Assembly (NCBI GenBank): GCA_038184435.1 | Contig: CP116227.1 | Span: 1,951,501 to 2,015,500 of the forward strand | Origin: Nocardioides alkalitolerans | Lineage (GTDB): Bacteria; Actinomycetota; Actinomycetes; Propionibacteriales; Nocardioidaceae | Length of the DNA: 64,000 bases | Direction of reading: 5' to 3' | Shown: piece by piece, positions 8,406 to 17,021 of the stretch | Numbering within the stretch: position 1 is the stretch's first letter | How the letters are laid out: each line of letters begins with the position of its first letter | Position numbers and translations under genes: made by a program | The notes under the pieces: generated by a model | The model's database searches: none | Told to the model about the DNA's origin: nothing | Seen by the model: the letters and a program-made list of their open reading frames with translations, nothing else

Positions 8406-8411
8406 GGGTGC

Positions 8412-8438
8412 AATCTACTGTCGCCGGGTCCGTAGAGT
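8412..8438. promoter_or_regulatory. Divergent leaderless promoters for cbs and SGNH hydrolase
   Basis: In 39 bp between two divergent start codons there is a -10-like TAGATT on the minus strand (8417 to 8412), six bases before the cbs ATG, and TAGAGT on the plus strand (8433-8438), six bases before the GTG of the hydrolase. Neither gene has room for a Shine-Dalgarno sequence. No clear -35 is seen. Leaderless initiation is an inference from this spacing. Confidence 0.55.
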
Positions 8439-8444
8439 GGCGGG

Positions 8445-9488
8445 GTGGGGAAAGCAGCAGCAGCCAGGAAGCTCGCGGCCGCCGCTGCCTACGGGGGCGG
8501 TGGGCTCTCCGTGGTGGGCGCGGGACTCTACGGACTCCTGCGCGCCGAGGCGACGATCGCGCGCAAGACCATCGGGGAGCCGCGGCAGGATCCCCCTCCC
8601 GACGCGACCGGTTGGTACGGCCGCGGACGCCCCGGCCCCGCCTTCAAGGTGGTGCTGCTGGGCGACTCGCTCGCGGCCGGGTACGGCGTGGAGCGGGTCG
8701 AGCAGACCCCCGGCGCCCTGCTGGCCTCGGGCCTGGCCCACCACGCCGACCGCCGGGTCTACCTGCGCAAGCTCGCCGTCGTCGGCGCGCAGTCGAGCGG
8801 GCTCGCGCCCCAGGTGGACCGCGCCCTGCCCATCGAGCCGGACGTCGCGATCATCGTCATCGGCGGCAACGACGTGACCCACACGGTCAAGCCGTCCGAC
8901 TCCGTGCAGCACCTCGCCGAGGCCGTGCGCCGGTTCCGGGCCGCCGGCTGCGAGGTGGTCGTCGGCACCTGCCCCGACCTCGGCACCATCAAGCCGATCC
9001 CCCCGCCGCTCAAGCAGATCGCCCGGTCCTGGTCGCGCCGCCTCGCAGCCGCCCAGACGGTCGCCACCGTCGAGGAGGAGGGTCGCTCCGTGTCGCTGGG
9101 CTCCGTGCTCGGTCCGGAGTTCGCCTCGGCCCCGGCGCTCCTGTTCGGCCCGGACCAGTTCCACCCGTCGGCCGACGGCTACCAGCAGATGGCGGCGCTC
9201 ATGCTGCCCTCGCTGCTCGCCAGCCTCGGCCAGGAGCCCGACGACGAGCGCCTGCCCGAGGCCTTCCGCGGCGAGCGCGTGCTGCCGATCGCGCAGGCCG
9301 CGATCGAGGCCGTCCGCACGCCCGGCACCGAGCTGGGCGGCACGGAGGTCGCGGGCAACCGCCGTGGCACCCGCGGGCGCTGGGTCGAGCTGCGCCACCG
9401 CCGCCGCCGGGCCGACGGCCCGTCCGACGGGCCCGACGAGCGCGAGCACGACCCCGTGCCGGTGGACGGGCAGGCGGCCGGCGCCTAG
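8445..9488 (+). CDS. SGNH/GDSL hydrolase, membrane-anchored
   Basis: A 347-residue esterase/lipase-like protein. A hydrophobic stretch at about 14-33 is likely a signal anchor, placing the enzyme outside the membrane. The catalytic blocks are present: block I VVLLGDSLAAGYG with nucleophile Ser75, block III VIGGND, and block V DQFHPSADGY with the Asp-x-x-His pair. The last 60 residues are Arg/Asp-rich and low in complexity. Family members deacylate lipids, polysaccharides or thioesters; the substrate here is unknown. The start is GTG 8445, with TAGAGT six bases upstream. Confidence 0.87.
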   Translation: MGKAAAARKLAAAAAYGGGGLSVVGAGLYGLLRAEATIARKTIGEPRQDPPPDATGWYGRGRPGPAFKVVLLGDSLAAGYGVERVEQTPGALLASGLAHHADRRVYLRKLAVVGAQSSGLAPQVDRALPIEPDVAIIVIGGNDVTHTVKPSDSVQHLAEAVRRFRAAGCEVVVGTCPDLGTIKPIPPPLKQIARSWSRRLAAAQTVATVEEEGRSVSLGSVLGPEFASAPALLFGPDQFHPSADGYQQMAALMLPSLLASLGQEPDDERLPEAFRGERVLPIAQAAIEAVRTPGTELGGTEVAGNRRGTRGRWVELRHRRRRADGPSDGPDEREHDPVPVDGQAAGA

Positions 9489-9510
9489 CGCTCGGGGTGG
9501 TCGGCTCGCC

Positions 9511-9546
9511 TCCGGCCGGCTGTCCGGCCGGCTGTCCGGCCGGCTC
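9511..9546. repeat. Three tandem 12-bp repeats
   Basis: The unit TCCGGCCGGCTG occurs three times head to tail (9511-9522, 9523-9534, 9535-9546, the last ending in C). Each unit is self-complementary around CCGGCCGG. It begins 22 bp after the SGNH hydrolase stop, in non-coding sequence. Confidence 0.85.
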
Positions 9547-9560
9547 TCGAGCCGGTGAGA

Positions 9561-9626
9561 GGAAAACGCGGACCCGACGGGCCCGGCCTCGGCGTGTCGT
9601 GGCCTCGGAGTCCGCGCGTTCTTTCC
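9561..9626 (+). terminator. Possible terminator after SGNH hydrolase
   Basis: GGAAAACGCGGAC at 9561-9573 can pair imperfectly with GTCCGCGCGTTCTTTCC at 9610-9626, leaving a GC-rich loop and a pyrimidine-rich 3' side. The A-stretch paired with a T-containing stretch is typical of bidirectional terminators, but the loop is long (36 bases). Confidence 0.35.
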
Positions 9627-9644
9627 CCCGAGCGGAGCGCGCCG

Positions 9645-9697
9645 CCCGCCGGACGTCATGCGCCGCGGTCGCCCGGGGCGCCGGACCGCATGACGTC
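9645..9697. repeat. REP-like palindromic element, copy 1
   Basis: A 53-bp imperfect palindrome with outer arms GGACGTCATGCG and CGCATGACGTC around a GC-rich inner dyad. It matches copy 2 (9848-9900) at 49 of 53 positions as read here. It lies in the gene-free stretch between the convergent ends of the SGNH hydrolase and Bax-inhibitor-like genes. Confidence 0.8.
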
Positions 9698-9847
9698 GCG
9701 GGTACGGCGGCGGTCCACCAGCGCCGTACCCCAGCCCGGAGCTGGGCCGACGGCCCCGGGGCCGCGGTCCCCCGATGTTCGGCTGGGGAAGGTCCCGCGC
9801 GATCCGGGCCGCACCAGCCGCACAGTTCCGGCGCCCCCGCTGCACCA

Positions 9848-9900
9848 CCCGCCGGACGTCATGCGTAACGGTCGCCCCGGGCGCCGGACCGCATGACGTC
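9848..9900. repeat. REP-like palindromic element, copy 2
   Basis: Second copy of the 53-bp palindrome, in the same orientation, 203 bp downstream. It differs from copy 1 only by TAA for CCG after ATGCG and by one C/G change in the inner dyad. The rest of the 9489-9986 gap (about 500 bp) holds GC-rich sequence with no gene I can support. Confidence 0.8.
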
Positions 9901-9986
9901 CCCGGGGCACGACGAGCGAACCGCCCCCGCACGCGACGACGGCGCCGACCCCGCGGGGTCGACGCCGTCGTGGTGCTGCGGGTGGG

Positions 9987-10853
9987 TCAGTCCTGGCTGA
10001 AGATCGCCAGGAGGCGGAGCAGGTTGGTGTAGATCCAGACCAGGCTCACCGTCATGGCGAACGCCGCACGCCACGACTCGCGCTCGTCGATGCCGAAGCG
10101 GATGCCCTGCTCGACGTAGTCGAAGTCGAGGATCAGCATGAAGACACCGAGCACGAGGCCGGCGACGGCGAACAGGATGCCGAGGCCACCGAAGCCGAAG
10201 AGGCCGAGCTGCGCGCCGAAGGCGGAGAGCAGCAGCTCCATCAGGCCGAGGCCGAGCATGCCGAACATGGCCGCGACGACGAACTTGCGGAACTTGTCGC
10301 CGACCTGGATGTTCAGCACCTTGTAGGCCGCCAGCGTGCCGGCGAAGGCTGCGAACGTGCCGATCACGGCGCCGGTGACGACGCCGCCACCCGCGAAGCT
10401 GTCGAACACCTTGCTGATCGCACCCATCGCGACGCCCTCGGCGACCGCGAAGACGAGGACCAGCGCGGGGCTGACCGTGCGCTTGAACGAGTTGACCAGC
10501 GACAGGCCGAACGCCGCGATGCCGCCGACGAAGGCGAGCATCATCGCGCGGGAGGCGCCGACGTTGGTCGCCACGTCCCCGATCACGATCCAGGTCGCGA
10601 GGGCGCTGAGGATGACCACGCCGAGCGTGATCGCGGCGCTCTGCACGACCGAGTCGATGGTCATGCGGCGCGTGGGCGTCGAACCAGGGCCCGTGGCGCG
10701 GGACATGTCCCACGTCGACGGGTCACCGTTGCCGTACTGCCCCTGGCCGTAGCCGTAGCCGGCACCGCCGGCGTAGGTCTGCTGTCCGTGGGCGTTGGCG
10801 GCCGACCCGTTGAACTCGGCCGAACGCCTGAACACCGGGTTGTTGCTCTGCAT
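9987..10853 (-). CDS. Bax inhibitor-1/YccA family membrane protein
   Basis: A 288-residue integral membrane protein of the BI-1/TMBIM family. The first 65 residues are a soluble Gly/Tyr/Gln-rich tail (GGAGYGYGQGQYGNG), then about seven hydrophobic helices from MTIDSVVQSAAITLGVVILS onward, ending YTNLLRLLAIFSQD; the terminal Asp region matches the proton/Ca2+-sensing di-Asp end of the family. Bacterial BI-1 proteins such as YetJ are pH-sensitive calcium-leak channels; YccA modulates FtsH. The tyrosine-rich N-terminus is typical of actinobacterial members. AAGGAGTGA lies 7-8 bases before the ATG. Confidence 0.9.
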   Translation of the reverse strand: MQSNNPVFRRSAEFNGSAANAHGQQTYAGGAGYGYGQGQYGNGDPSTWDMSRATGPGSTPTRRMTIDSVVQSAAITLGVVILSALATWIVIGDVATNVGASRAMMLAFVGGIAAFGLSLVNSFKRTVSPALVLVFAVAEGVAMGAISKVFDSFAGGGVVTGAVIGTFAAFAGTLAAYKVLNIQVGDKFRKFVVAAMFGMLGLGLMELLLSAFGAQLGLFGFGGLGILFAVAGLVLGVFMLILDFDYVEQGIRFGIDERESWRAAFAMTVSLVWIYTNLLRLLAIFSQD

Positions 10854-10940
10854 GGGGAGTCACTCCTTCATAGGGGCTCGTGCCTTCATCAACGCACGAG
10901 TCGTCTCCGACGTTCCCGAGAACGCCGGACGGTCAGGTCC

Positions 10941-13535
10941 TCAGCCGCCCGCCTTCGCGCTGCGGCGCACGCTCAGGTAGCCGAGGAGGACGAAGACGGC
11001 GGTGAGGCCGCCCAGGACGAACAGGTCGAGCACCCACTGGTCGACGTCGCCGGCCCAGAGCGCGTCACGCGACTCACCGTCGAGCAGGGTGCCCTCGGTC
11101 GTCTCCTTGGCGCGGTTGAGGTCGACGGTGGAGGCCGCCGCGGCGTACCCCCACCGGGCGGGCGCGAGCCACGACAGCTGCTCGAGGACGGCGCGACCGT
11201 TGACCGCGATGATCGCCCCGGAGAACACCAGCTGCGTCATGACGACGCCGATCACGGCGGGCATGCCCTGCTCGGAGCTCGACAGCAGTCCGGAGATGGC
11301 GAGACCGAGGATGGCCACCGAGGCGCACGTCATGCCGACGGCGATGGCGATCTCGAACCACCCCAGGCCGACCACACCGCCGCCGTCGGGGCCGGGGAGC
11401 CCCACCGTGCCGACGAACGCGGTGATGACGCCCTGCCCGAAGCAGAGCACGCCGTAGACGCTCACCTTGCTGAGGAGGTACGTGCCGGGCGAGAGCCCGA
11501 CGGCGTACTCCCGTTGGAAGACCGCCTTCTCGTTGACCAGCGCCCAGATGGTCATCACCGCCCCGATGAGCGCCGCCGCCACGATGAGCACCGTCAGGCG
11601 TTGCGTCACCTCGGCCGGCACGTAGACCCCGCGGTCGGCGTCCGCCGTGGCGTCGAGGCCGAAGCCGGCGTCCCCCACCGCGAGCCGGCTCAGTGCGCCG
11701 ATGATCGGCGGCGTGAGCAGCAGCATCGCGAGCAGCATCTTGTCGGAGGCGATGACCGAGAGCGTCCGCTTCACGAGGGTCGCGAACTGGCGCGCGAACG
11801 ACTGCCGCGGCGGGGCCGGCAGCGGCGCGTTGGCAAGCGCCGGCATCGCCCCCGTCCCGGCCCGTCCGCCGGGCGGCGGCGGGATCCGGCGCCACAGGTC
11901 GGGCTCGTCGAGGAGGTCGAACACCTGCGGGTAGTCCGCGCAGCCGAAGTGCGGCAGCACCCCGCTCGGCGGGCCGAAGTAGGCCACCCGACCGCCGGGC
12001 GCGAGCACGAGCACGTTGTCGCAGACGTCGAGCGCGAGCACCGAGTGCGTCACCACGACGACGACGCGACCCTCGTCGGCGAGGCCGCGCAGCAGGTGCA
12101 TGACGTCGCGGTCCAGGCCCGGGTCGAGGCCCGAGGTGGGCTCGTCGAGGAAGAGCAGCGGAGGCGCGGTCAGCAGCTCGGTCGCGATGGAGACGCGCTT
12201 CTTCTGCCCGCCGGAGAGCTGGGTGCCGATCCGGTTGTCGACCTGCCGCTGCAGCTGCATCTGCGCCACCACGTGGTCGACCCGCTGGGCCCGCTCCTCC
12301 TTGGTCGTGTCGGGCGGCAGCCGCAGCCGTGCCGCGTACCCGAGGCCCTGCCGCACCGTCAGCTGCGGGTGCTGGATGTCCTGCTGCGGGACGAGCCCGA
12401 TCTGGTGGCGCAGCTGGTCGTAGTGGGTGTAGAGGTCGTGGCCCTGCCAGATGACGTTGCCGTACGTCGCGGGGCGGGTGCCCGTCAGGGCCCCGAGCGT
12501 CGTCGACTTGCCCGAGCCCGAGGGCCCGATGACCGCGGTCAGCGACGCGGGACCGAGCTCGATCGAGACGTTGTCGAGGAGGCGTCGGCCGCCCTTGACC
12601 ACCGTCGTGAGGTTCTCGACGACGAGCGTGCGGTCGGAGGTCGAGTTGCGGGCCAGCAGGTTGTCGCCCGTGAACGTGAAGGTCTGGTTGCCGAGGATGA
12701 CCTCGTCGCCGGGATGGAGCAGCACGCCGCCCTCGAGGCGCCGACCGTTGACGAACGTGCCGTTGAAGGCCCCGAGGTCGCGGAGCACGACCCCGGCCGG
12801 GGCCACCTCCACCTGGACGTGGCGGCGCGAGACCAGCGGGTCGTCGATGACGATGTCGCAGGCGTGGTTGCGGCCGATGACCAGCGGCTGCCCGTGCCGG
12901 GGACCGCGCGGGAGCAGGGGCTGGCCGTGGGCGAGCTGGCCGGGCGCCGTGCGGGCCGCGGCGCGTCCCCCGCCGGGGGCGGGCGCGTTGGCGGCCATCG
13001 TGCGGTCGGCGGGGGGCGGCGGGGGCGGACCCGGGCGCGGGGGCCCGGCGGGACCACCCGGCCGCTGCGTGACCGGGGGTCCGGTGGGCGGCCCCGCAGG
13101 CGGCCCGGACCGCGGACCGGACGGCGGTCCCTTCGGCCCGGTCGGACGCCCGCCGGGCGCCACGGGCGCCGTCATCGGCGGCGGCCCGGCGGGCCCCGGC
13201 CGGGGCGCGGCACCCGGGGCCGTCGCCACCTGCACCTGCACCGCCACGCCGCGGTTGCCGCCCACCATGACGTGGAGCGGCTCGCCGGGCGCCAACGGGA
13301 TGGACGCGATGCGCTGCCCGTCGACGAGCGTGCCGTTGGTGCTGCCGAGGTCCGTCAACCACCACGAGGCACCGTCGTGGTGGAGCTCGCAGTGGTGGCG
13401 CGAGATGTCGCCGTGCGCGAGCACGAGGCTGGACGCCTGGTCCCGCCCGATCGTCACGACGGTCCCGGGAGCGAAGGAGCGGAACTCACCCCCGACCCCG
13501 AGCCGCAGGGTCGGACCACCTGGTCCAGCCGTCAA
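10941..13535 (-). CDS. FHA-FHA-ABC exporter, Rv1747-like
   Basis: An 864-residue half-transporter. FHA1 is at about 15-80 (GRDQASS, SRHHCE, LGSTNGT), followed by a Pro/Gly-rich linker at about 105-215, FHA2 at about 215-285 (GRNHACD, SRRHVQ, FNGTFVNG), an ABCG-like nucleotide-binding domain with Walker A GPSGSGKS near 337-344, signature LSGGQKKR and Walker B LLFLDEPTSGLD, and a C-terminal ABC-2 membrane domain of about six helices. Architecture and length match M. tuberculosis Rv1747, whose FHA domains bind PknF-phosphorylated threonines and which is tied to cell-wall glycolipid export. I use TTG 13535, about 10 bases after AGAGGGGA; no ATG or GTG fits the domain start. It follows the Ter-type operon on the same strand by 73 bp, so co-transcription is possible. 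Confidence 0.9.
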   Translation of the reverse strand: MTAGPGGPTLRLGVGGEFRSFAPGTVVTIGRDQASSLVLAHGDISRHHCELHHDGASWWLTDLGSTNGTLVDGQRIASIPLAPGEPLHVMVGGNRGVAVQVQVATAPGAAPRPGPAGPPPMTAPVAPGGRPTGPKGPPSGPRSGPPAGPPTGPPVTQRPGGPAGPPRPGPPPPPPADRTMAANAPAPGGGRAAARTAPGQLAHGQPLLPRGPRHGQPLVIGRNHACDIVIDDPLVSRRHVQVEVAPAGVVLRDLGAFNGTFVNGRRLEGGVLLHPGDEVILGNQTFTFTGDNLLARNSTSDRTLVVENLTTVVKGGRRLLDNVSIELGPASLTAVIGPSGSGKSTTLGALTGTRPATYGNVIWQGHDLYTHYDQLRHQIGLVPQQDIQHPQLTVRQGLGYAARLRLPPDTTKEERAQRVDHVVAQMQLQRQVDNRIGTQLSGGQKKRVSIATELLTAPPLLFLDEPTSGLDPGLDRDVMHLLRGLADEGRVVVVVTHSVLALDVCDNVLVLAPGGRVAYFGPPSGVLPHFGCADYPQVFDLLDEPDLWRRIPPPPGGRAGTGAMPALANAPLPAPPRQSFARQFATLVKRTLSVIASDKMLLAMLLLTPPIIGALSRLAVGDAGFGLDATADADRGVYVPAEVTQRLTVLIVAAALIGAVMTIWALVNEKAVFQREYAVGLSPGTYLLSKVSVYGVLCFGQGVITAFVGTVGLPGPDGGGVVGLGWFEIAIAVGMTCASVAILGLAISGLLSSSEQGMPAVIGVVMTQLVFSGAIIAVNGRAVLEQLSWLAPARWGYAAAASTVDLNRAKETTEGTLLDGESRDALWAGDVDQWVLDLFVLGGLTAVFVLLGYLSVRRSAKAGG

Positions 13536-13608
13536 CGTGACCAGTCCCCTCTGAGCGCCGGAGCCCCGACGAACCGGCTCGGGGCAGGTGGGACTGCCTC
13601 GACGCGGC

Positions 13609-14460
13609 TCAGGGGGCGGTGTCGGACGACACGGTAGTCCACGCCGAACCGCCGTGGGTGCGCGCACGCGCCCACCCGTCGAAGGTCGCCACGATCTCCG
13701 CCGCGGCGCGACCGCCGGCGGAGGCGGTCACGACGAGGTCCGGGGTGGTCCAGCCCTGGTCGTCGAGCTCGCCGTGCGCCGGCCGCACGGCATGGTCGGC
13801 CGCGGCCAGCATCCCGGCGTCGAGCCACGAGTCCCCCGCCGCGGCGACGGCGCCGGCGCCGACCCGTCGGGCGACCTCCGCGACGGCCGCCTCCTTCGTG
13901 AGGCCCGGCGGGATGACGTAGACCTTGCGGCCCTGCACCGACACCACCCACCCGAGGTCGCGGGCGGCGCCGTGCACCTCGTCGTACCACTCCGCCGGCG
14001 TCTCCGCCGGCTCGACCACGGCGTAGCAGAAGCGCTCCTCCGCGTCGCGCACCTTCCGCACCCACGGCTGGTCCCAGACCGGCGCGAGCCCGCGCAGCGC
14101 CTCGGCGAACGACGCGCCGTCCGCGCAGCGTCGGCGCACCTCGGCGTCCCAGTCGCCGCAGGGACGGCCGTCGACGAGCACGACGGCGCCGTTGGTGGTG
14201 ACGGCGTGCTCCACCCGCACCCCGGGCAGCACGATCCGGCCGTACTGCTCCTGCGTCCGCGTCGTCACGGGCACGAACGGCACGGCGGCAGCGAGCTCGG
14301 CGAGCGCCGCGAGCGCGGCAGGGTCGATGAAGCTCGTGGGCGCGTCCGCGTAGATCTCGACGCAGACCGGGTCGGTCACCGCGCGGCCCAGCCGCATCGC
14401 GGCGGCCGAGTAGATGAGCGTCCGGTCGAGGTCGGACGCCACGAGCAGCGGGGCGCTCAC
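13609..14460 (-). CDS. HAD-family phosphatase of the Ter module
   Basis: A 283-residue Cof-type (C2-capped) HAD hydrolase. Motif I is ASDLDRTLI (residues 8-16, nucleophile Asp10), motif II is VTTRT at about 65, with a Lys in GLTKEAAV and motif IV GDSWLDAGML near 215-225. The GTG start overlaps the preceding stop by 4 bp, so it is the last coupled gene of the aldolase / phosphoribosyltransferase fusion / phosphatase operon. In published comparative analysis of Ter systems a HAD phosphatase is a standing member of the associated biosynthetic module; it presumably removes phosphate from the module's ribosyl product. The substrate is inferred from context only. Confidence 0.85.
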   Translation of the reverse strand: MSAPLLVASDLDRTLIYSAAAMRLGRAVTDPVCVEIYADAPTSFIDPAALAALAELAAAVPFVPVTTRTQEQYGRIVLPGVRVEHAVTTNGAVVLVDGRPCGDWDAEVRRRCADGASFAEALRGLAPVWDQPWVRKVRDAEERFCYAVVEPAETPAEWYDEVHGAARDLGWVVSVQGRKVYVIPPGLTKEAAVAEVARRVGAGAVAAAGDSWLDAGMLAAADHAVRPAHGELDDQGWTTPDLVVTASAGGRAAAEIVATFDGWARARTHGGSAWTTVSSDTAP

Positions 14461-17021
14461 GAGCCGTCCTGCTCGGTCGGCCGGATGATCCCCACACAGC
14501 TGTAGGGCAACGACGGGTCCTCCACCACCGGTACGCCGCGGTCGGCCGCCAGCAGCCGCACGTGGCGGAGGTCCTGCTCACGACCGGGCGCCACCACCAC
14601 CCGCCACGGCACGCGACGGAGCAGCACGCGGGTCGTCTCGCCCACACCCGGCTTCACCAGGTTGACGCTGGGGAGCCCGAGCTCGACCTGCAGCTTCTCG
14701 GCGGACGCCCAGCCCGACCACGTCGGGGTGCGGTCCGTGCTCCGGAGCCGCTCGGCGTCGGCGACCGCCGCCTCCTCGACGTCGTCGAAGCGGGCGCTGA
14801 CGGCGTCCAGGTACGCCGCGGAGACGTCCTCGTCGGCCAGCTCGGCGTAGAACTTGGCGCCGTGCAGCTGGTGCGGGCCGATCAGCTCGTCGTTGAGCAC
14901 CGTGCGGGAGACGAGACCCGACACGGTGCTGTTGAGGCAGGCCGACGGGATGAGGAAGTCGTCGCGGGTGCCGTGCAGCGGCACGCACTCGCCCGGGTCG
15001 GCGAGCACCGCGAGGTCCGCGGAGAACCCGGCGCCCACGCCCGATCCCGCCGCGCCGAGGCGCAGCACGTCGTTGGCGCCGCCCTCCCCCTCGATCGCCG
15101 CGAGGAGCTCGCGGGCGATCGCGCCCTTGCCGGTCCACCCGTCCACGACGAGCACGCGGGCCGGGTCGTAGCGGTCCGCGATCCAGCGCAGCGCCACGAG
15201 GTCGATGCCCCGGTCGCGCACGATCGAGACGGCGTGGTGCGGCCAGTCCCAGCCCTGCCGCGCCGCCCAGCGGCGCATCAGGATGCCGATGGGCGTGCCC
15301 GCCCGCGCCAGCGACACGAGCACGAGGTCGTCGCGGCCGCGCTCGCGCCGGGCGAGGTCGCTCACCGTCACGACGGCCGCCGCGACGCGGTCGGCCACGG
15401 CGACGACCTGCTCGTCGTAGAGCTCGCGGTACGCCGCGTCCGGCCGGTACTCCGTCGGCAGCGACTCCGCGTAGTGCGCCTCCCCCGACTGGATGCGCCG
15501 CTCACGCTCCTCACGGTCGCCCTCGAGGCGCACGTGGGAGAGGTCCTGCAGCAGCCAGGCCACCTCGTCGGCGGCGTAGGACCCGAACTCCGGGCCGCGC
15601 AGCGGACGGGCACCGGGCGGGTCGACGGGCAGCACCACCGGGAGCACGTGCAGCGCGTGGGGTGCCAGGGCGGCGAGCATCCCGCCGGGGCCGGCGAGCG
15701 CGGCGGTCGCCGTCGGGCGGTCGAGCACGACGACGATCGCCGCCCAGTCCCGGGCGGCCACGTTGTAGGCGAAGCGGTCGGCCTCGCCGTACCCGTCCGC
15801 GTCGCGGTCGTGCGCGAGGAAGCGCACGCCCGAGCGCACCGCGTACCCGGGCACGTCCCGCACCTGGACGGGGCTGCGGGTCGTGGTGGAGAAGTACGTC
15901 GCGCGTCCGGCCCGGCGCAGCGCCTCGGCCACGGCGAGCGGTGCGTACATCAGCTCCTCGGTGCCGAGCACGAGGACGTCCCCGGCGGCTTCCACTCCCG
16001 CCGAGTCGAGGCGCTCCCCGACGCGTGCCGCCACCGCGGCAGCGGCGTCGGCGAGGGGGGCTTCGTCGGAGGGGACGAAGCCGTGACGGCCCGACGTGCG
16101 CACCCCGACCGGCCACGCGTCGCCCGGGTCGGCGCCCGGGACGAGCGCACCCGACGGGCGGGCATCGACCACGGCGTCGTGCTCCGGCTGCGACTGCGGC
16201 TGCGGCTCCGGCTCCGGGGCGACGGCGGCCTCGGGCACCCGCACCTCGCCCTCCGCCAGAGCGACGACGGAGATCCGCGCGCCGAGCTCGTCGGCGACCC
16301 GCGCGATGTGCTCGCGGTCGGCCGCGCGACGGGCGTCGACGAGCGCCGCCACGACGTACTCCGCCCGTGGCGCGTGGGCGTGCAGCGCCCGGATCGTCGC
16401 GAGCGCCGTGCGCCCGGTGCTCAGCTCGTCGTCGACGAGCACGGCGGGACCGGGGGTCGCCAGGAGCGCGGGGTCCTCCGCGAGCACGAGGTGCGTCGTG
16501 GCGTGGGAGTGCGACTCCTCGAAGCCCAGCACGCTGGGCACGCCGGGCACGACGCGCCGGGTCGAGTGCACCGACGGGAGCCGCAGGGCCCGCCCGACGA
16601 GGTGGCCCAGCGCGGTCGCGGTCTCGGCGTAGCCGAGCACGACCCCGTCGCCGGGCTCGACCGCGGCCAGTGCCGCGTCCGTCGCGGTGGCGAGACCGTC
16701 GAGGTCGGCCGCGGGCTCCTCGGCGCCGACGGCCAGCGCCGACCGCAACCGGGCGGCGACGTCGGCGCTGCCGTCCGCCTCGAGGCGACTGAGGTGCTCG
16801 GCGACGCGGAGGCCGAGCAGGTGGCCGGCCGCCCGCACGAGGCGGGGGTCGGTCGGCACGTGCTTGGCCAGCACGGTCGACACGAGCAGGTGCGGCCGCT
16901 TCGGGTTCACCCGGAGGGCGAGCCCGACGAGGTCGGCGAGCGCCAGCGGCGCCCGGCCCGGCGCGTCCTCGAGCTCGATGCCGAGCCGGTCCGCGACCCA
17001 GGTGCCGTTCCAGCCGCTCAC
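14457..17021 (-). CDS. PRTase-TRSP-StiP-PELOTA fusion of the Ter module
   Basis: An 854-residue multidomain protein. Residues 1-265 form an orotate-PRTase-like domain with PRPP loop VLVDDELSTGRTA at about 194-206; a Glu/Pro/Gln linker follows (about 267-282). The TRSP domain covers about 290-440, with its name motif TTRSP near 380 after LVLGTEELMYAPL. A StiP cysteine-protease-like domain starts at FGSYAADEVAWLLQDL (about 479) and runs to about 760. A PELOTA-like RNA-binding domain ends the protein (about 770-854). These four domains are the core of the biosynthetic module described with TerD/TerC genes, thought to build a nucleoside-like metabolite. I choose GTG 17021, whose GTGA overlaps the aldolase stop; GTG 17027 is also in frame. 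No ATP-grasp partner is in the window. Confidence 0.85.
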   Translation of the reverse strand: MSGWNGTWVADRLGIELEDAPGRAPLALADLVGLALRVNPKRPHLLVSTVLAKHVPTDPRLVRAAGHLLGLRVAEHLSRLEADGSADVAARLRSALAVGAEEPAADLDGLATATDAALAAVEPGDGVVLGYAETATALGHLVGRALRLPSVHSTRRVVPGVPSVLGFEESHSHATTHLVLAEDPALLATPGPAVLVDDELSTGRTALATIRALHAHAPRAEYVVAALVDARRAADREHIARVADELGARISVVALAEGEVRVPEAAVAPEPEPQPQSQPEHDAVVDARPSGALVPGADPGDAWPVGVRTSGRHGFVPSDEAPLADAAAAVAARVGERLDSAGVEAAGDVLVLGTEELMYAPLAVAEALRRAGRATYFSTTTRSPVQVRDVPGYAVRSGVRFLAHDRDADGYGEADRFAYNVAARDWAAIVVVLDRPTATAALAGPGGMLAALAPHALHVLPVVLPVDPPGARPLRGPEFGSYAADEVAWLLQDLSHVRLEGDREERERRIQSGEAHYAESLPTEYRPDAAYRELYDEQVVAVADRVAAAVVTVSDLARRERGRDDLVLVSLARAGTPIGILMRRWAARQGWDWPHHAVSIVRDRGIDLVALRWIADRYDPARVLVVDGWTGKGAIARELLAAIEGEGGANDVLRLGAAGSGVGAGFSADLAVLADPGECVPLHGTRDDFLIPSACLNSTVSGLVSRTVLNDELIGPHQLHGAKFYAELADEDVSAAYLDAVSARFDDVEEAAVADAERLRSTDRTPTWSGWASAEKLQVELGLPSVNLVKPGVGETTRVLLRRVPWRVVVAPGREQDLRHVRLLAADRGVPVVEDPSLPYSCVGIIRPTEQDGS

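Noticed and set aside
9651..9697. tRNA or small structured RNA gene in the palindromes
   Set aside because: The palindrome does not give a cloverleaf and no tRNA consensus boxes are present.
9511..9900. Possible CRISPR array in the repeat-rich gap
   Set aside because: The 12-bp repeats are contiguous without spacers, and the 53-bp palindromes occur only twice with a 150-bp gap; no cas genes are present.
10788..13637. 949-codon open frame antisense to the FHA-ABC gene
   Set aside because: Same shadow pattern; the opposite strand has complete FHA and ABC motifs.
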